A DNA stretch of 64,000 bases from Amphiura filiformis (Eukaryota > Echinodermata > Ophiuroidea > Amphilepidida > Amphiuridae), in the NCBI RefSeq assembly GCF_039555335.1, contig NC_092639.1, positions 36,101,791-36,165,790 of the forward strand. The letters run 5' to 3'. The translations under genes and the position numbers were made by a program. Below, one piece after another: positions 11,701 through 22,600 of the stretch (positions are counted from its first letter, which is position 1; every line of letters starts with the position of its first letter). The notes under the pieces are model-generated. The model made no database searches and was not told the origin of the DNA. It was given only the letters and a program-made list of their open reading frames with translations.

Positions 11701-14700
11701 ATTAGTAGAATTGTTTAGCTGTAAGGCCATGAGTGTTTTAGATGCTAAATAGAGTCCAAATCCAATTTACAGCCTGTACAGAAGCAGATTACGCACTAAA
11801 AATACCAATCCCATAGAGTTTGTGTGTACCACATCCCCCACCACCACATCCCCCACCACCGCCACCCTGCCCATTCTGAATTCTATGAAGCACAGTGTCA
11901 GTATTAAAAAGTTCAAGTATTTCTTTTTACAGGGTTGAAAGTGCATTTTATTTAGCAATAAAATGAGACCACAAGCATGACAATACCTTCTTGCTTGACA
12001 GAGATATCATCATTTGTTTTGAGTCGACTTTGGCAAAATGTAACGTCGCCACCGTTTTTTGGTGGCGAGCTCAAGACACACGACCGTATTGGTGTTTGTT
12101 ACAGTACTAGTAATTATTGAAATAATGAAAATTGAATGAATTGGTTGACCATCCCAATGAGTGACTAATTGTCATGCAAAACTCACAATCTCTCTTTGTT
12201 GCAGTTCACTTTCACTAATTTCTGCTGATTTTATATGCGTTCTAATGATCACTTAACATTCACCCTCAAAAGTGATCAAAATCAAGATTTTTGCAACAAC
12301 ATTTCTAATGGACATTCAAATTATACGGATGTTACGTGAAACAGTAATGTGATTTTATATCTACGACAAATATTTTAGTGCTAAAACTAGATGGCATTCG
12401 ATGATGAAATTGATAGAGTTGGTAGAACAGTATGAATAGAACGAAGTGTTGTATTTAAAAATTCGAAAATGTGATGAAAGACTAAGATTTCTACCAACGG
12501 GGAACTTTATTACCTTCCGACAGTCAATGAAAAACCTACTTTTCTGGGGAACGAATCCCAGTTAGGCTCTACCGCATGTTGAAAAACCTGCTTTTCGGGG
12601 GAATCCCAATTAGGCTCTACCTCATGTTAATTTCTGGGCTCCCAGCGGTGTGTACGATAGTCTGGTCTGGAGTAAGAGTTCATGTTGACTACAGTGAATC
12701 GTTTCATACGCAATTATTTGTTTACAAATTCCTGTCACTGGCGTTGAGTTTTATTTATCAGTTATCGTCCAAGTTCGCAGAAAATATTTCACGAGTGGTA
12801 GTGTTCACAGAATATTTTCAGAGCTTCAGAAAAATGATACTAACCCTAACCCCCAAAAATCTTACAAAATCTTACGATGAAAAAATCTGCGCATGCATGA
12901 ATCCCAGGGTCTGCGATGACGCAACCACCCCAAGTGTTATATGCGGACGGAATTGCTGGCCGGGGAGCAATAACCCGTGTAGCTACCGGTCCGTGATCGT
13001 GTGCTTGGCATGCATGGGGTCCAAGGTTCGAATCCCGGGGTGCCAAGTCAAAATTCTTCTTCTCCTTGACTTTTTCGGATCTTCTTTGACTTCCGATCCC
13101 AAAAAGCAGGGTCCAGTGTTAGGGTTAAAGATTAGGATTAGGATGTTTTAAATTATTTTTCTCGTCTTGATTTTTTTTCTGGGAACGCCGGTACCACGAT
13201 ACCGGGGATTTCGTAGCCCTGTCACATATGTGCATTATTTTGATGATGACATACAGCATGAGCTTGCCCCCACATACATATCAAGTTTTATGATGAAATT
13301 TGTCCATTGGTTTTAAAACATTTGTAATTTTTAACTAATGTAGGCCCTACTAACGAAGACACTAACAGATGGACATGACAATTAAATGAGCTGCTAATCA
13401 CTGCTTAAAACTTTGCTAAGTCAATTTAACCTGACACCTTGTTGAATTATTATTTATTTTTAAAAAAAAGCAAAAAATTTCCACTCATGTTTTCTAATTT
13501 CCTATAACACACTACAAAGTCTGAATTTGTTAGCAATTAATACTTGAATATATCAGATTTGCAACTTTATTCCAAAAAGTGGCATCTCTCAATATTATGA
13601 TTCCTGACAAAATTCAAGCTTTAAAACATTAAGGTTCTCCCCCACCCCCCCCCCCCTGCCTTTCTCTCTCCCTCTCACTCTCCTACATGGTATCTCAACA
13701 TTCGTTACTCTTTTGCTCTGTTATCTCTCACCGTCTGTTAACACACCCGATGATGTTTACAGTTGAGAATAAACTTTTGTTTGTTTTTCATTGTATTTTC
13801 AGGATCAGAACCTTATCCATGGTGGGAACTAACTTTACCAACAAGCTCATGCATATATTCTGTGTCCCTCTTCAACCGCATAGATTGCTGCAGTAAGTGA
13901 AAATATCCTCATTGCTAGTTTTGAACTATATTCATTATAGTCTGTATACCTTTCTCGAGTCAGTAAATTACATATTGTTTTTTATTGTATCTCTAAATGT
14001 AATGATGCAAAGTATATTAAAGTATACGAGGGTTGGTCAATAAGTCCTCACAACTACTATATATCTCCGCTCAAGCATGACTTTGATGACTGTCTCTTAT
14101 CATAAATACAAGTTTGTACCTGTGTCTTTCAAAACAAATGTGTAATAGCGAGGTTGCATACTTGATGACGTAATCACATTAGCATAAACACAGTAGCCTA
14201 TGGACACTGCATGATTTATGGTGAAAAGTAGTGGAGAAAATAGCAAGCCAAATTGAGGTGTAATTACATAATTCCAAATACCGCAAGAATAAAAGTTTGC
14301 AATTTTGTAGACCGATAACATATACATTTTGTAGGGTTGATGCTATACTCTTTTTGGACCTATACTCTTTTTATTAAAGATCATGGATCATGTTGAATAT
14401 CTCCATTTTTGAGTAGGCTTTGTCAGTCATTGGTCCTTTATGTAACAAGAGATAGCAAGATTTATCAACGACAAAATTTAATAAATGGTACCTGATTGGA
14501 TTGGGTAACTACTGATTATTAAAAAGGGAGCTTCCGTTGGGGAAATCACAAACATTTCTCTATTAATGAACCCTTTGTTTTCAAAATGTCAGGTTTTTAT
14601 AATCAAAGTAGCACACCATAGAGAGGCTCTAGATTGAATACGAATTGTGAATTTCAAAAGGTTTGTTTAATTTTAGCATGAGACTCAGTATAGCAAATCA

Positions 14701-16661
14701 CTCGCACTGTTACTGTCCCGCAATATTGTATTTAGTCATATTTTTAGCGCTTTATTGATGAAATTTTCATTTTTTCATACATTTTTGGCACTTTTAATCG
14801 TATATACCAGCAACGAATGCGCATATTTATATTTTTATTGTAACAATTTCTATTGTCCTGAATATGACCTCTCACACCATACCAATAATCATATTTGTTT
14901 TTGTTTCATTTTGGAGATAATTTTGATTATTGTGTCTACCTTGAGTGCCCGTCTCTCATGATTTTCACACCATTTTTGGTTGTCGTTAAGGCCTATTTAA
15001 CATCTGTTAATGGATACATTTCTTCTCACACAATTATCAAGTGAATATATTCAGATTACCTCAGACCAAACATAAAGCTTGTAAACTGTTTTGGTACTTA
15101 CTTCTTTTTATTACACGTTTCTTAACTACAATTCAAATTTCCCGCCAATGTTGACAATTGTCAGTGCATATATAGCAGTGACCTTATGCAAATATGCAAA
15201 TAAGGTTACGTAATTCAAGGTACTCTAATAGAAACTGTCGTGTGTTTTGACAGACAAAGGTAAAAACTTGTATTTATGATAAGTAACAGTCATCAAAGTC
15301 ATGCTTGAGCGGAGATATATAGTAGTTGCAAGGACTTATTGACCAACCCTCGTACATTCTCAGAAAGGAAATGATGCAAGGAATCCATCTACAGTAGCAT
15401 AACAGATTCCTGCAAAAATTAACAGTTTTTGAGAAAATCTCAAAATTTGGTTTTACTTTACTGACTCGAGAAAGGTATACAGATAATGAACACAAAATCA
15501 ATGGGCTTGATTGAGATAGTGCACTCCTGAGTCCTGGAACAAAGTATGCATATTTGTTATATTATCACAAACAATGAAGGGACAGGGGTGCAATCCCCTA
15601 TATTTGTCCTATATTATAAATGTTGGTATGCTGTTATATTTTGTACCAATGTATGATGCTCGTAACAATTTCTAGGAGCACAATACATCAATTCCCATTT
15701 TGTTCTTTATAAAGGCCCTGCATTCTTTTATCGATTGGCTCCAAACAAAGGATTTGAACCAGTGTCCTTCACCATAGTTATGGCGGAGTGCAGTCCATTC
15801 AATCAAATGTTGTCATCAACATATTTGATCGTAGTGCAGGGTTATGTGTGTGAGACGAACTCTCACGGTAGATTGCAATCATGCTTTTGTTGAATGCATT
15901 TGAGTAGTCCGCCATATTTACGGGATGATACGTCACATGCAAGGCCTCTATTTAGAGAATAAAGGTATTAGTTTTAGTCACTGGTCAGGAGTGCATCTAT
16001 TGTCTCATATAATACGGGCGACAGCATTATTTTAAGTAAAGTTGTTTTACGCCAAAAATAATGATGTCCCTCATGTTATATGAGACGATAGATGCACAAC
16101 AGCGGCTAAAAACAATACCTTTATTCTCATTCTTAAACACTTCAATTCAAATAGAAATATCATAAGTTTTACAATTTTTTAATCATATTAAATCCTACAT
16201 TTTACAAGGAACTACCCGGGACTTAAAATCAATCAGTCCCGTTGTTGCTATGCCCTCCGCTAGTCTACTCTGCACCCTTTATATTGCAACATATCAGTAT
16301 TTTGAGCATAAAAATAGAGCATGCAGGGCTGGAAGGACAGATAGCCCTGATAACCATGCACCACTATGCTATGTAACATCTCTGAACATACTGAACCTAT
16401 TTTTTTTAATTTCTTTCAGGTGATAGACTGGCTGGTGCTAAGATTTACATCAAGCAAACACCACCTAATCAAGGCACAGGCGATATTGGCACTCTTTGCC
16501 ACACTGTGTCTTCATCAGATGCTGCTTATCCTGGTGGGAAATCGTACCCTTGTTCAACGCCCCTTGCTGGCAGGTACATCACTATCAAGCATGCAAGTGG
16601 AGGGCAAAATAAAGTTCTGACCTTGTGTGAAGTAAAAGTGACCCGCGGAACTGGCTGCTAG
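8667..16661 (+). CDS. F-type lectin (fucolectin/FTP domain), 4-exon gene
   Basis: Four exons (8667-8765, 9588-9719, 13803-13892, 16420-16661) join in phase with GT/AG borders to give about 186 codons ending in TAG. The protein is a secreted-type leader followed by one FTP domain. The F-type lectin signature H-x26-R-x-D-x4-R/K is intact: the H of CTHT, 26 residues, then RIDCCSDR. An AIDGNTDGDW stretch resembles the calcium/DG motif of the family. Family members bind fucose outside the cell in innate recognition. Length and the single domain fit small secreted fucolectins. Oddity: the ATG at 8691 is one base out of frame with the mature protein (8-T run at 8696-8703), so either an upstream exon supplies the start or the run has lost a T. 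A weak ATTAAA lies near 16760. Introns 2 and 3 carry transposons. Confidence 0.85.
9588..9719 (+). CDS. F-type lectin exon 2 (start of FTP domain)
   Basis: Acceptor cccacag ends at 9587; donor is gtgagt at 9720. It encodes the first beta-strands of the FTP domain, including ATNAIDGNTDGDW and the sugar-contact His in CTHT. It enters with two bases of a split Tyr codon and leaves with one base of a split Arg codon; both neighbours match. Confidence 0.88.
10211..10469. mobile_element. MITE with TATGTGACATG ends
   Basis: tatgtgacatgaccaaggga at 10211 is mirrored by tcctcttgatcatgtcacat ending near 10469, about 36 bp of inverted ends. A diverged relative lies at 30785-31030. Confidence 0.75.
10612..10936. 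mobile_element. MITE (GTTCATACTACCACCGCATTTGCG ends) with duplicated right half
   Basis: The left end gttcatactaccaccgcatt is mirrored by aatgcggtggtagtatgaac twice, ending near 10825 and 10932. The right half (ttgcgttgagttgcg...atcgatatatcggcatcgc) is present in tandem. Confidence 0.75.
11032..12095. mobile_element. ~1.06-kb element with CCGTGTGTC...CTCGCCACC ends
   Basis: ggccgtgtgtcctgaactcg at 11035 pairs with cgagctcaagacacacgacc ending near 12087. The interior has no transposase frame, so it is probably non-autonomous. Confidence 0.65.
12890..13142 (+). repeat. tRNA-related SINE-like sequence
   Basis: ggttcgaatcc at about 13025 is a perfect pol III B box. Upstream is a possible A box (tagctaccggt) and a 7-nt anticodon-like loop ttggcat closed by a weak 5-bp stem. 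The T-arm stem and acceptor do not pair well, so this is not a functional tRNA call. TTAGGG-like and TTAGGA repeats follow at 13120-13142. Confidence 0.4.
13803..13892 (+). CDS. F-type lectin exon 3 (WW and RxDCC motifs)
   Basis: Acceptor ttttcag ends at 13802; donor is gtaagt at 13893. It encodes SEPYPWWELTLP and SVSLFNRIDCC, the PWW strand and the Arg of the fucose-binding RxD motif with the vicinal cysteines typical of fucolectins. Phase joins exon 4 to restore a Ser codon. Confidence 0.9.
13929..15490. mobile_element. Mariner-like TIR element (14027-15352) within an outer inverted repeat
   Basis: cgagggttggtcaataagtc at 14027 and its complement ending at 15352 form about 110-bp inverted ends flanked by TA on both sides, a mariner-like arrangement. 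The 1326-bp length also fits mariner, but no transposase frame is visible. Outside, tgtatacctttctcgagtca (about 13942) is mirrored by tgactcgagaaaggtataca (15461-15480), so the inverted symmetry extends past the TA sites. Confidence 0.7.
15950..16137. mobile_element. ~190-bp palindromic MITE
   Basis: gagaataaaggtattagttt (about 15955) and aaacaatacctttattctca mirror each other, as do tgcatctattgtctcatata and tatatgagacgatagatgca. It lies about 280 bp upstream of lectin exon 4. Confidence 0.65.
16420..16661 (+). CDS. F-type lectin exon 4 (C-terminal half, stop)
   Basis: Acceptor tttctttcag ends at 16419. The exon reads DRLAGAKIYI... through LCHTVSSSDAA, PCSTPLAGRYITIK and LTLCEVKV to TAG at 16659-16661. 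It supplies the second basic residue of the sugar site (Arg after RIDCCSD) and the conserved GRYITI...LTLCEV end of FTP domains. Confidence 0.9.
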
Positions 16662-17508
16662 AAATTTTTTTTAAAGCAACAAAAGAATTGTCAGCAGATG
16701 GAGGCACATTGGCAACAGCTGCAACTATAGAGCTCTAATATTTTGAAAGCATGTTGACAATTAAAAAAAAAAAAGAACCCTAACGATATGAAACAAGTTA
16801 AAGGCCAAGGGATATTATTGTAATTACGTATTCGCTCCAATAAGCACCCATGCCCCAATAAGCGCCCACCCAGGGTATTTTCAATTTGCTAAAGGATACC
16901 ATTAATGTTGATTAGTTGTTTCGTTATCAAAAACTTCCTTCACCCAATGGAATTTGGGGAGCTGCAGAAAATGGGTGTATTGTTACAATCTAAGTGCGGA
17001 TAGGTTTGCGCCGGGTTCGGCTGCAACTAGCCTAGTTGATGCGATCTGATTGTGATGATTCACCACTTAGCGAAATTACAGCGCTTTGAATCCTCTGGAA
17101 AAAGCGCTATATAAATTCAAATTTATTTATTTAATGTTGAAGTGACAGATAGATGTCGATACAGTGAAATAGCTGGAGGATTACAAGTCCTGTGTAAACT
17201 TGCAATACATTTTCTGCATCAGAAAGCTACTAGAATGTCTCAGGACCCTTTTATAACAAACACAAATTAGTCTCTAATAAATGCCCTTTCGAGAAAAAAT
17301 TGCATAAACCAGAAAAAAAAAGCTCCCACCCAATGACTTTGTTGAGTGCCCTGGGACCTTATTAAAATGAATACAGTACTTAAATTGAGTTGTGGTTCTT
17401 TTAGATCAAAATTAACCATTTTTTACTATTTTGACCAAGTCGCAGACGACTTTGGCTACAGAATCCACTAAGCAATTCTTGGTGGAGATGTCTAATAATT
17501 TGTATTAA
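16662..17508 (+). other. Lectin 3' flank with SINE/LINE-like tail
   Basis: Only a weak ATTAAA near 16760 was seen as a polyadenylation signal. At about 17075-17136, tacagcgctttgaatcctct, aaaagcgctatataaattca and attta repeats look like a retroposon 3' tail. Nothing else is supported. Confidence 0.45.
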
Positions 17509-17628
17509 TTAAGGGATCAGACAGCAACATTTGCACATTCTGAATACGAGGAATGGCCTTCTGATATCAACTAATTTTAATTTCTTTGAAATTGGCGATA
17601 TAAAACACATTTTATGGCAAATTCTTAA

Positions 17629-18001
17629 AGCCATAATGTACTGTCTTATAATATGAAATTGATTCATTTTTTTTTCAAACCTGATTTTTTGGCATATTTG
17701 TAATGTTTACACATGTCCCAACATGCACCTAAATGGAATTGGCCAAATTTGTTGTGCTTGTAGGTCAAACAGAGCAAAGTTAGACATAAAGTCATAATTA
17801 TGAATTATGACTTCATGATGTCCTCCTATAGAACTACATGTTAAACGGCAAAAATAACCAGTAGGGTTTCTTTCACTTTACCTTGTTATTTCAGCTCAAA
17901 ATGGACAGAAAACCTTCCTGGCAATTATTACTAGTATCATTTCAGCATTTTGAGTACAGAATAACAAATTTAAAATTTGAAGGAAATCGTACATTAGGGC
18001 T
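17629..18001. mobile_element. TTAA-flanked MITE nested in the foldback element
   Basis: TTAA at 17625-17628 and 18002-18005 flank agccataatgtac... and ...gtacattagggct, imperfect inverted ends. The block is absent from the two sister copies of the host element. Confidence 0.7.
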
Positions 18002-18270
18002 TTAATAATTTTCTTTTTTATTATTTTCCATATTTAACAGTCCTCAAAGTTTTGACCTTTCAAATTTTTTGGCAAAAAAATGTATATATATATCTTTATA
18101 CGAAAAGTCAAAATTTTCGAATAATCCTCGGCTATTCCTCACAGCTACATACACTTCAAGTAAATATCATTCGTTTTACAAATTTTACTCCGAGGACTGT
18201 TAAATATCAATTTTTAATAATTTGGCATAAAATTTGTATTATCACAAATTTGAAAAAAACCAAATTATTT

Positions 18271-19313
18271 CATACCTGCCAACTAGTCCGTTTTTGCCGT
18301 ATTCCGTCCGTTTTCTAGAATTCTAAGTGTCAAAAAAACGTACAAATCCGTTTTTTCGATTTTCAGAAAAGAAAAAATTCACGAAAACCTCAGCAATTAC
18401 CCTCTGGCAATTACAAATATGTTTTTCTTGAAAACACAAGAGGGCAGTATCGCGATTTCAGCTTGGAAAGATCGCCATTCCCACGTGCGAAGTTCACAAT
18501 TCGTACGCAGTCTATACTGTGAGTGAACTGTGTAGCTTCTTGTACGTGTGCGATCACTGGTCGCCATTTTGTTTCATCCATGTGTGAATGCAGTGCGAAT
18601 ATTCGAGTTTTTGCCGGGAGTTTTTGCTTGCAGTTTAGCGAAAAACAAGAAGTATGGCCAGCAGACGGAAGCAGACATACTGTGATGAGTACGCAAGTAC
18701 GTTTTCGTTCATAAAAAAATCGTATAAGAGTGAAAATCACGCGTTTTGCAAGACATGCAACTGTGACATTAGCATAGCCGCCCGTGGAGCAAATGACATT
18801 AAGAGACACGAGAGAAGGATAAACATAAGAAGAATGCAGCATCAATCGCAGCAGCGTCTTCACACAAATGTTTCCAAGGGGAGTATACCAATGAACAACT
18901 ACGAACAGCAAAGTCTGCTACTTATCGATCCCTTACTACATCAGCATCCACAAGTTCCCAGAATTAAGTAGAGGTAAGATCAGTGTTCACTTCGACTTGC
19001 TTTCTTGATTTTTTTTGCAATGTATAAATTGTTAGGTCCAAATGATATGATTCCAATGCATTTAATGCCTTGATTAGATGGCTTTTTAAATGTTGAATAT
19101 CTCTCCTAGAAGTGCCTTCTATGGGTTTCTAGAGTGTAGAAACCCAGAGCTTGGGCGCCCCCTCGAGCCCCTGACGGGCGCTGCCCCTGGACCCACCAGG
19201 GGCCCTTAAGCTGGCCCCTGGACCCCGGCCGTGATGGGCGAGAGCACCGCTCGCTGCGCTCGCTCCGCTTCGCATTGAGTCAGTTTTCTGGGAATTCAAT
19301 GTTGGCAGGTATG
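18271..19313. mobile_element. 1043-bp DNA transposon with perfect 13-bp TIR and TTATTT duplication
   Basis: The element starts CATACCTGCCAAC and ends GTTGGCAGGTATG, with TTATTT on both sides (18265-18270, 19314-19319). Its GC-rich right part (about 19140-19260) contrasts with the AT-rich host. It carries a broken BED-finger reading frame at 18654. Superfamily uncertain: the BED finger suggests hAT, but the visible duplication is 6 bp, not 8. Confidence 0.8.
18654..18971 (+). pseudogene. Broken BED-type zinc-finger transposase N-terminus
   Basis: The frame opens MASRRKQTYCDEYASTFSFI, then ENHAFCKTCNCDISIAARGA and NDIKRHE. C-x2-C with a later His is the first part of a BED finger. At about 18811 an extra AG shifts the frame: the +2 frame continues with a Lys-rich stretch holding the second zinc His, whereas the annotated frame stops at 18971. 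No catalytic core follows, so the fragment is dead. Confidence 0.65.
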
Positions 19314-19538
19314 TTATTTGATACCAGGAGGACATTCTTTGTATTCAGAATGCATTTTGATGTCTGATATGCTCTCATGTCCCACAAAAAATACTATGCA
19401 AACGTTGCCCTTAATATAAATAAAATTACAAATTTCTATGTGAGGACACGGTGCATGAAAGGGTATTAAAACTGAAAAACTGTTAATAAAGCCTTGATAT
19501 GAATAACCTGCATAAAATCCTCAATTTGAGCCCCTTAC

Positions 19539-19634
19539 CTGTTTCTTTGGTTTCTTAGTGTCATATGGCTTGATTCCATGTCCCAGTAACCACTTCACAA
19601 CTTTGCCAATGCTTTTGATTGTAATTTCACCAGA
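19539..19634 (-). CDS. TRPM exon 12 (last one found)
   Basis: Acceptor ATTACAG, donor GTAAGG, 32 codons in phase 0. [20 protein letters not shown] resembles the TRPM YRITLxDIGxVIEYLMGG segment. The preceding intron is about 7.7 kb and may hide a short linker exon. The donor implies further exons to the left, but none was recognised between 1 and 19538. Confidence 0.75.
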
Positions 19635-22600
19635 CTGTAATACAAAATTGTACAATAAATTATGATGAATAGGAAGAAAATAATGTTTTTCTGTTGTTTG
19701 ACTTTCAGTGGATTGTCTTTTAGTGGTATAAAAGTTTTCAGACATAATGTAGCTGAACAAAGCTGCCCAAGAGAGGGTGCTAATCTTTCGTTTGACATCA
19801 AATTATATGTTGGACAATTTGAAACTAAGATATTATACCTCCAAAATTTGGCCATGTTGGCTGGCTCTGTTTGCTAACCAGCAACTTTTGTAGTGATCCA
19901 AGCCTACAACAATTTCACTCGTCAACCTCCCATAGCATGTATTAATGTAGAGGCAGAGTGCTCCATGCGGTGATTAAAAACATTGTTACAACTAAATAAA
20001 TCTTGATGTACCCCATTAGTAGGAATAACAAATTACGGCATTGGTATGGGAAACCTAAACATTTGTATATCAGCAGTTATCATTTCATTGGTTAATAGTA
20101 AAATAATATAATTTCATATTGTTCCACTTTCATATAATTACAGTACAATATATATCTGTATCAGCACTGGCATCATTAAGTGAGTCTGCATACTCGTGAT
20201 GTATTGTAAATTGTGCAGATCTCGTATGCAGAATAGACGGCAACTGCACGCTACCTTGCATTATGTGCTATATGAGCGCTGAGCAAGCCTTGAAATAAGC
20301 GGATTGGAACCAGGAGCAAATTGTTTTTGAACATTGCTCCTGGTTCACTGGGATTATACAACAACAAGGAGCAATTTTGGAAGAAACAGGAGCAATTTTC
20401 AAAGAGTAAATCCTTTTCTGCATATACAATACAGCTTACCAGCACTACTGCATCAAGTGCAAAACTAGAACAAGGAGCAAGTTGTTTTAGAAAACTGCCC
20501 CTCGTTCATGTGAATTTCACTAGCACCAGGAGCTTGGTGGCTTTACAAGGGCAAATTTGCTCCCTGCGCCCGCTTCTTTCAAGGCTTGGCGCTGCGTGTT
20601 GCCAATTGTGCGCCATACTACATGACCGTGAAAACTGTAAAAGCATGCATGGAAGAATTTGGAGTATAACTTGAATCTTTTAGGATTGTACTGGTGCTAC
20701 TTAATTACTTTATTTATACTAATTTATATTCATGTCTACTGAATGATAAATTTGTTACCCCTGTTTGTTAAGGGATGGGGTATGAACATTTGGACAGTAT
20801 TTATTGTGGGACATTAGAGCACATCAGACATATCGAATTGCATTCTGAATATGAAGAATGTCCTTCTGATATCAAATAATTTTGATATTTTGAAATTCGC
20901 AATGTAATACACATTTTATGGCAAATGATTAAAAATTGATATTTTTGATATTTAACTGTACTCAAAGTAAACTTTATAAATTATAATTATTAATTTATAA
21001 ATTAAAGATATGGATTTTTTTCCCAAAGCACCAAAAAAAAATAAGGTCTTTTGGGAAAAAGTCCATATCTTCAATATGAAAGGTCAAAATTTTCAATTGA
21101 TCGTCAGCCTTTCCTCCCAGCTACATACACTTCAAGAATATATCATTAGATTTATAAAATCTACTTCGAAGAATGTTATATATCAAAAATGTGGAAAATA
21201 TAAAATTTTAATAATTTGTCATAAAATTTGTATTATATCGTTTTGTATTATATCGTGAATTTCAAAAAATGAAAATTCTTTGATATCAGAAAGACATTCT
21301 TCGTATTCAGAATGCAATTCGATATGTCTGATGTGCTCTCATGTCCCACAAAAAAAATACTGTCGAAAGGCTCAAAACGCTCATTCCAGATCCCTTAATG
21401 CAATACGAAAAATATCACTGGTTTGAGGTTGTATTACACAAAAGGGCGCATGGCAAAACAAACAGGGGACAACTAATATTATTTTTATGTCAGCAATTCT
21501 CTACTTCTTACCGCAGGCTGTGGAACATGAGTTGCATCGAACAGAGAAGATAGTGTTGGGCAGATACGGTCCTCCTAAAATTAACAAAAAGTACATACCT
21601 TTGTTTTACAAAATTAGGTCAACAAAATTTATATATGTGATGCGATCAAGCAAAATAAGTCGGAACTCTGAAATATTAAATTTTCAGTTTCTTATAGGGT
21701 AATAAATAGCATTTACAAAGCTACATTTGGCAGAAAAACCCATTGAAATTGTACAACCAGTTCCAAAGATATAAGCAATGAAAGAGTTTCCAAAACAAAA
21801 GGAAATATTTCCTTTCTTTGGCTATATCTCAAAATCAATATTTCTGACTGATTTTGCTTGATCGCATCACATGTGCTGGTTGAAAATTCAATGCCCTTTT
21901 AATTGAAAAAACGGTCCAATCACTTCACAAAGACTTTTACTGGATGTCTCTTATGTTAGTCACATGAACTATTATAGTCTACCGTAAAGATTCACATAAT
22001 GGCGCCCATATGGGATCCTTTGGCATAAATGAAAATTGTAGGCACATACTAAAGTGCCATCCGTAAAAATCCCACCAGCAAATAAGGGCATGGACCCCTA
22101 ATTCTTGTTGGAATTTACAGAGGAAGGAGCTCTCTATTTATCGTAAGGCGAATGAGCCCATGTGCACCATTAGGCAAGTCTTTACGGTACCATAGTTAAG
22201 TTTGAAGTTAAATTTCTGTGAGAATTTATGTACAGTAAGTTTGACCTCAATGGAAATTATAAATGGTGATTAAAGGTGTTTAGTAAATAATATCATATTA
22301 AGGACAAAAACAAGTGCTTTAACAGTTCGCATCTAGTCCTCTGAGCAGAGCTCCAAGGAAAGAATTTCATGTGATGACAAAATTATGTGAAGAGAAAGGA
22401 GTAATATTAAGCCCTCAAGCATTTTAGTAGAGCAAGAGTAATGAAACTGCATAACAAGAAATGTCTTTAAAAAGACAACGCCATGGATGCAGATCATGTT
22501 TCATAATTTTACATTGCAAGTACTTTGAATGCTAGTAAATTTGAATGTTTGGCACAACTAACCGGGTGCGAAATATTGGCATTTATTGGAAAATACCACC

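Larger units (their letters stand above)
9720..13802 (+). other. Lectin intron 2, filled with mobile elements
   Basis: No further exon is needed between exon 2 and exon 3, since phases match. The intron holds a GTTT run at 9835, MITEs at 10211-10469, 10612-10936 and 11032-12095, and a SINE-like stretch at 12890-13142. The 191-codon open frame at 12576 crosses the SINE-like stretch and is not supported as a gene. Confidence 0.7.
17509..19414. mobile_element. TTAA foldback element, copy 3, split by two insertions
   Basis: TTAA at 17509-17512 and 19411-19414 bound sequence alignable to copies at 7534 and 20768 (ctgatatcaa, cattctttgtattcagaatg, gctctcatgtcccacaaaaa). Alignment to those copies shows extra blocks at 17629-18001 and 18271-19313. 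Confidence 0.75.

Noticed and set aside
12955-13045. Functional tRNA gene
   Set aside because: A perfect B box and an anticodon-like loop exist, but acceptor and T stems do not pair.
12576-13151. 191-codon open frame on + in lectin intron 2
   Set aside because: It crosses a SINE-like B box and low-complexity sequence, shows no domain, and lies between exons that already join in phase.
18411-18911. 166-codon open frame on -
   Set aside because: It is antisense to the BED-finger fragment inside a transposon.
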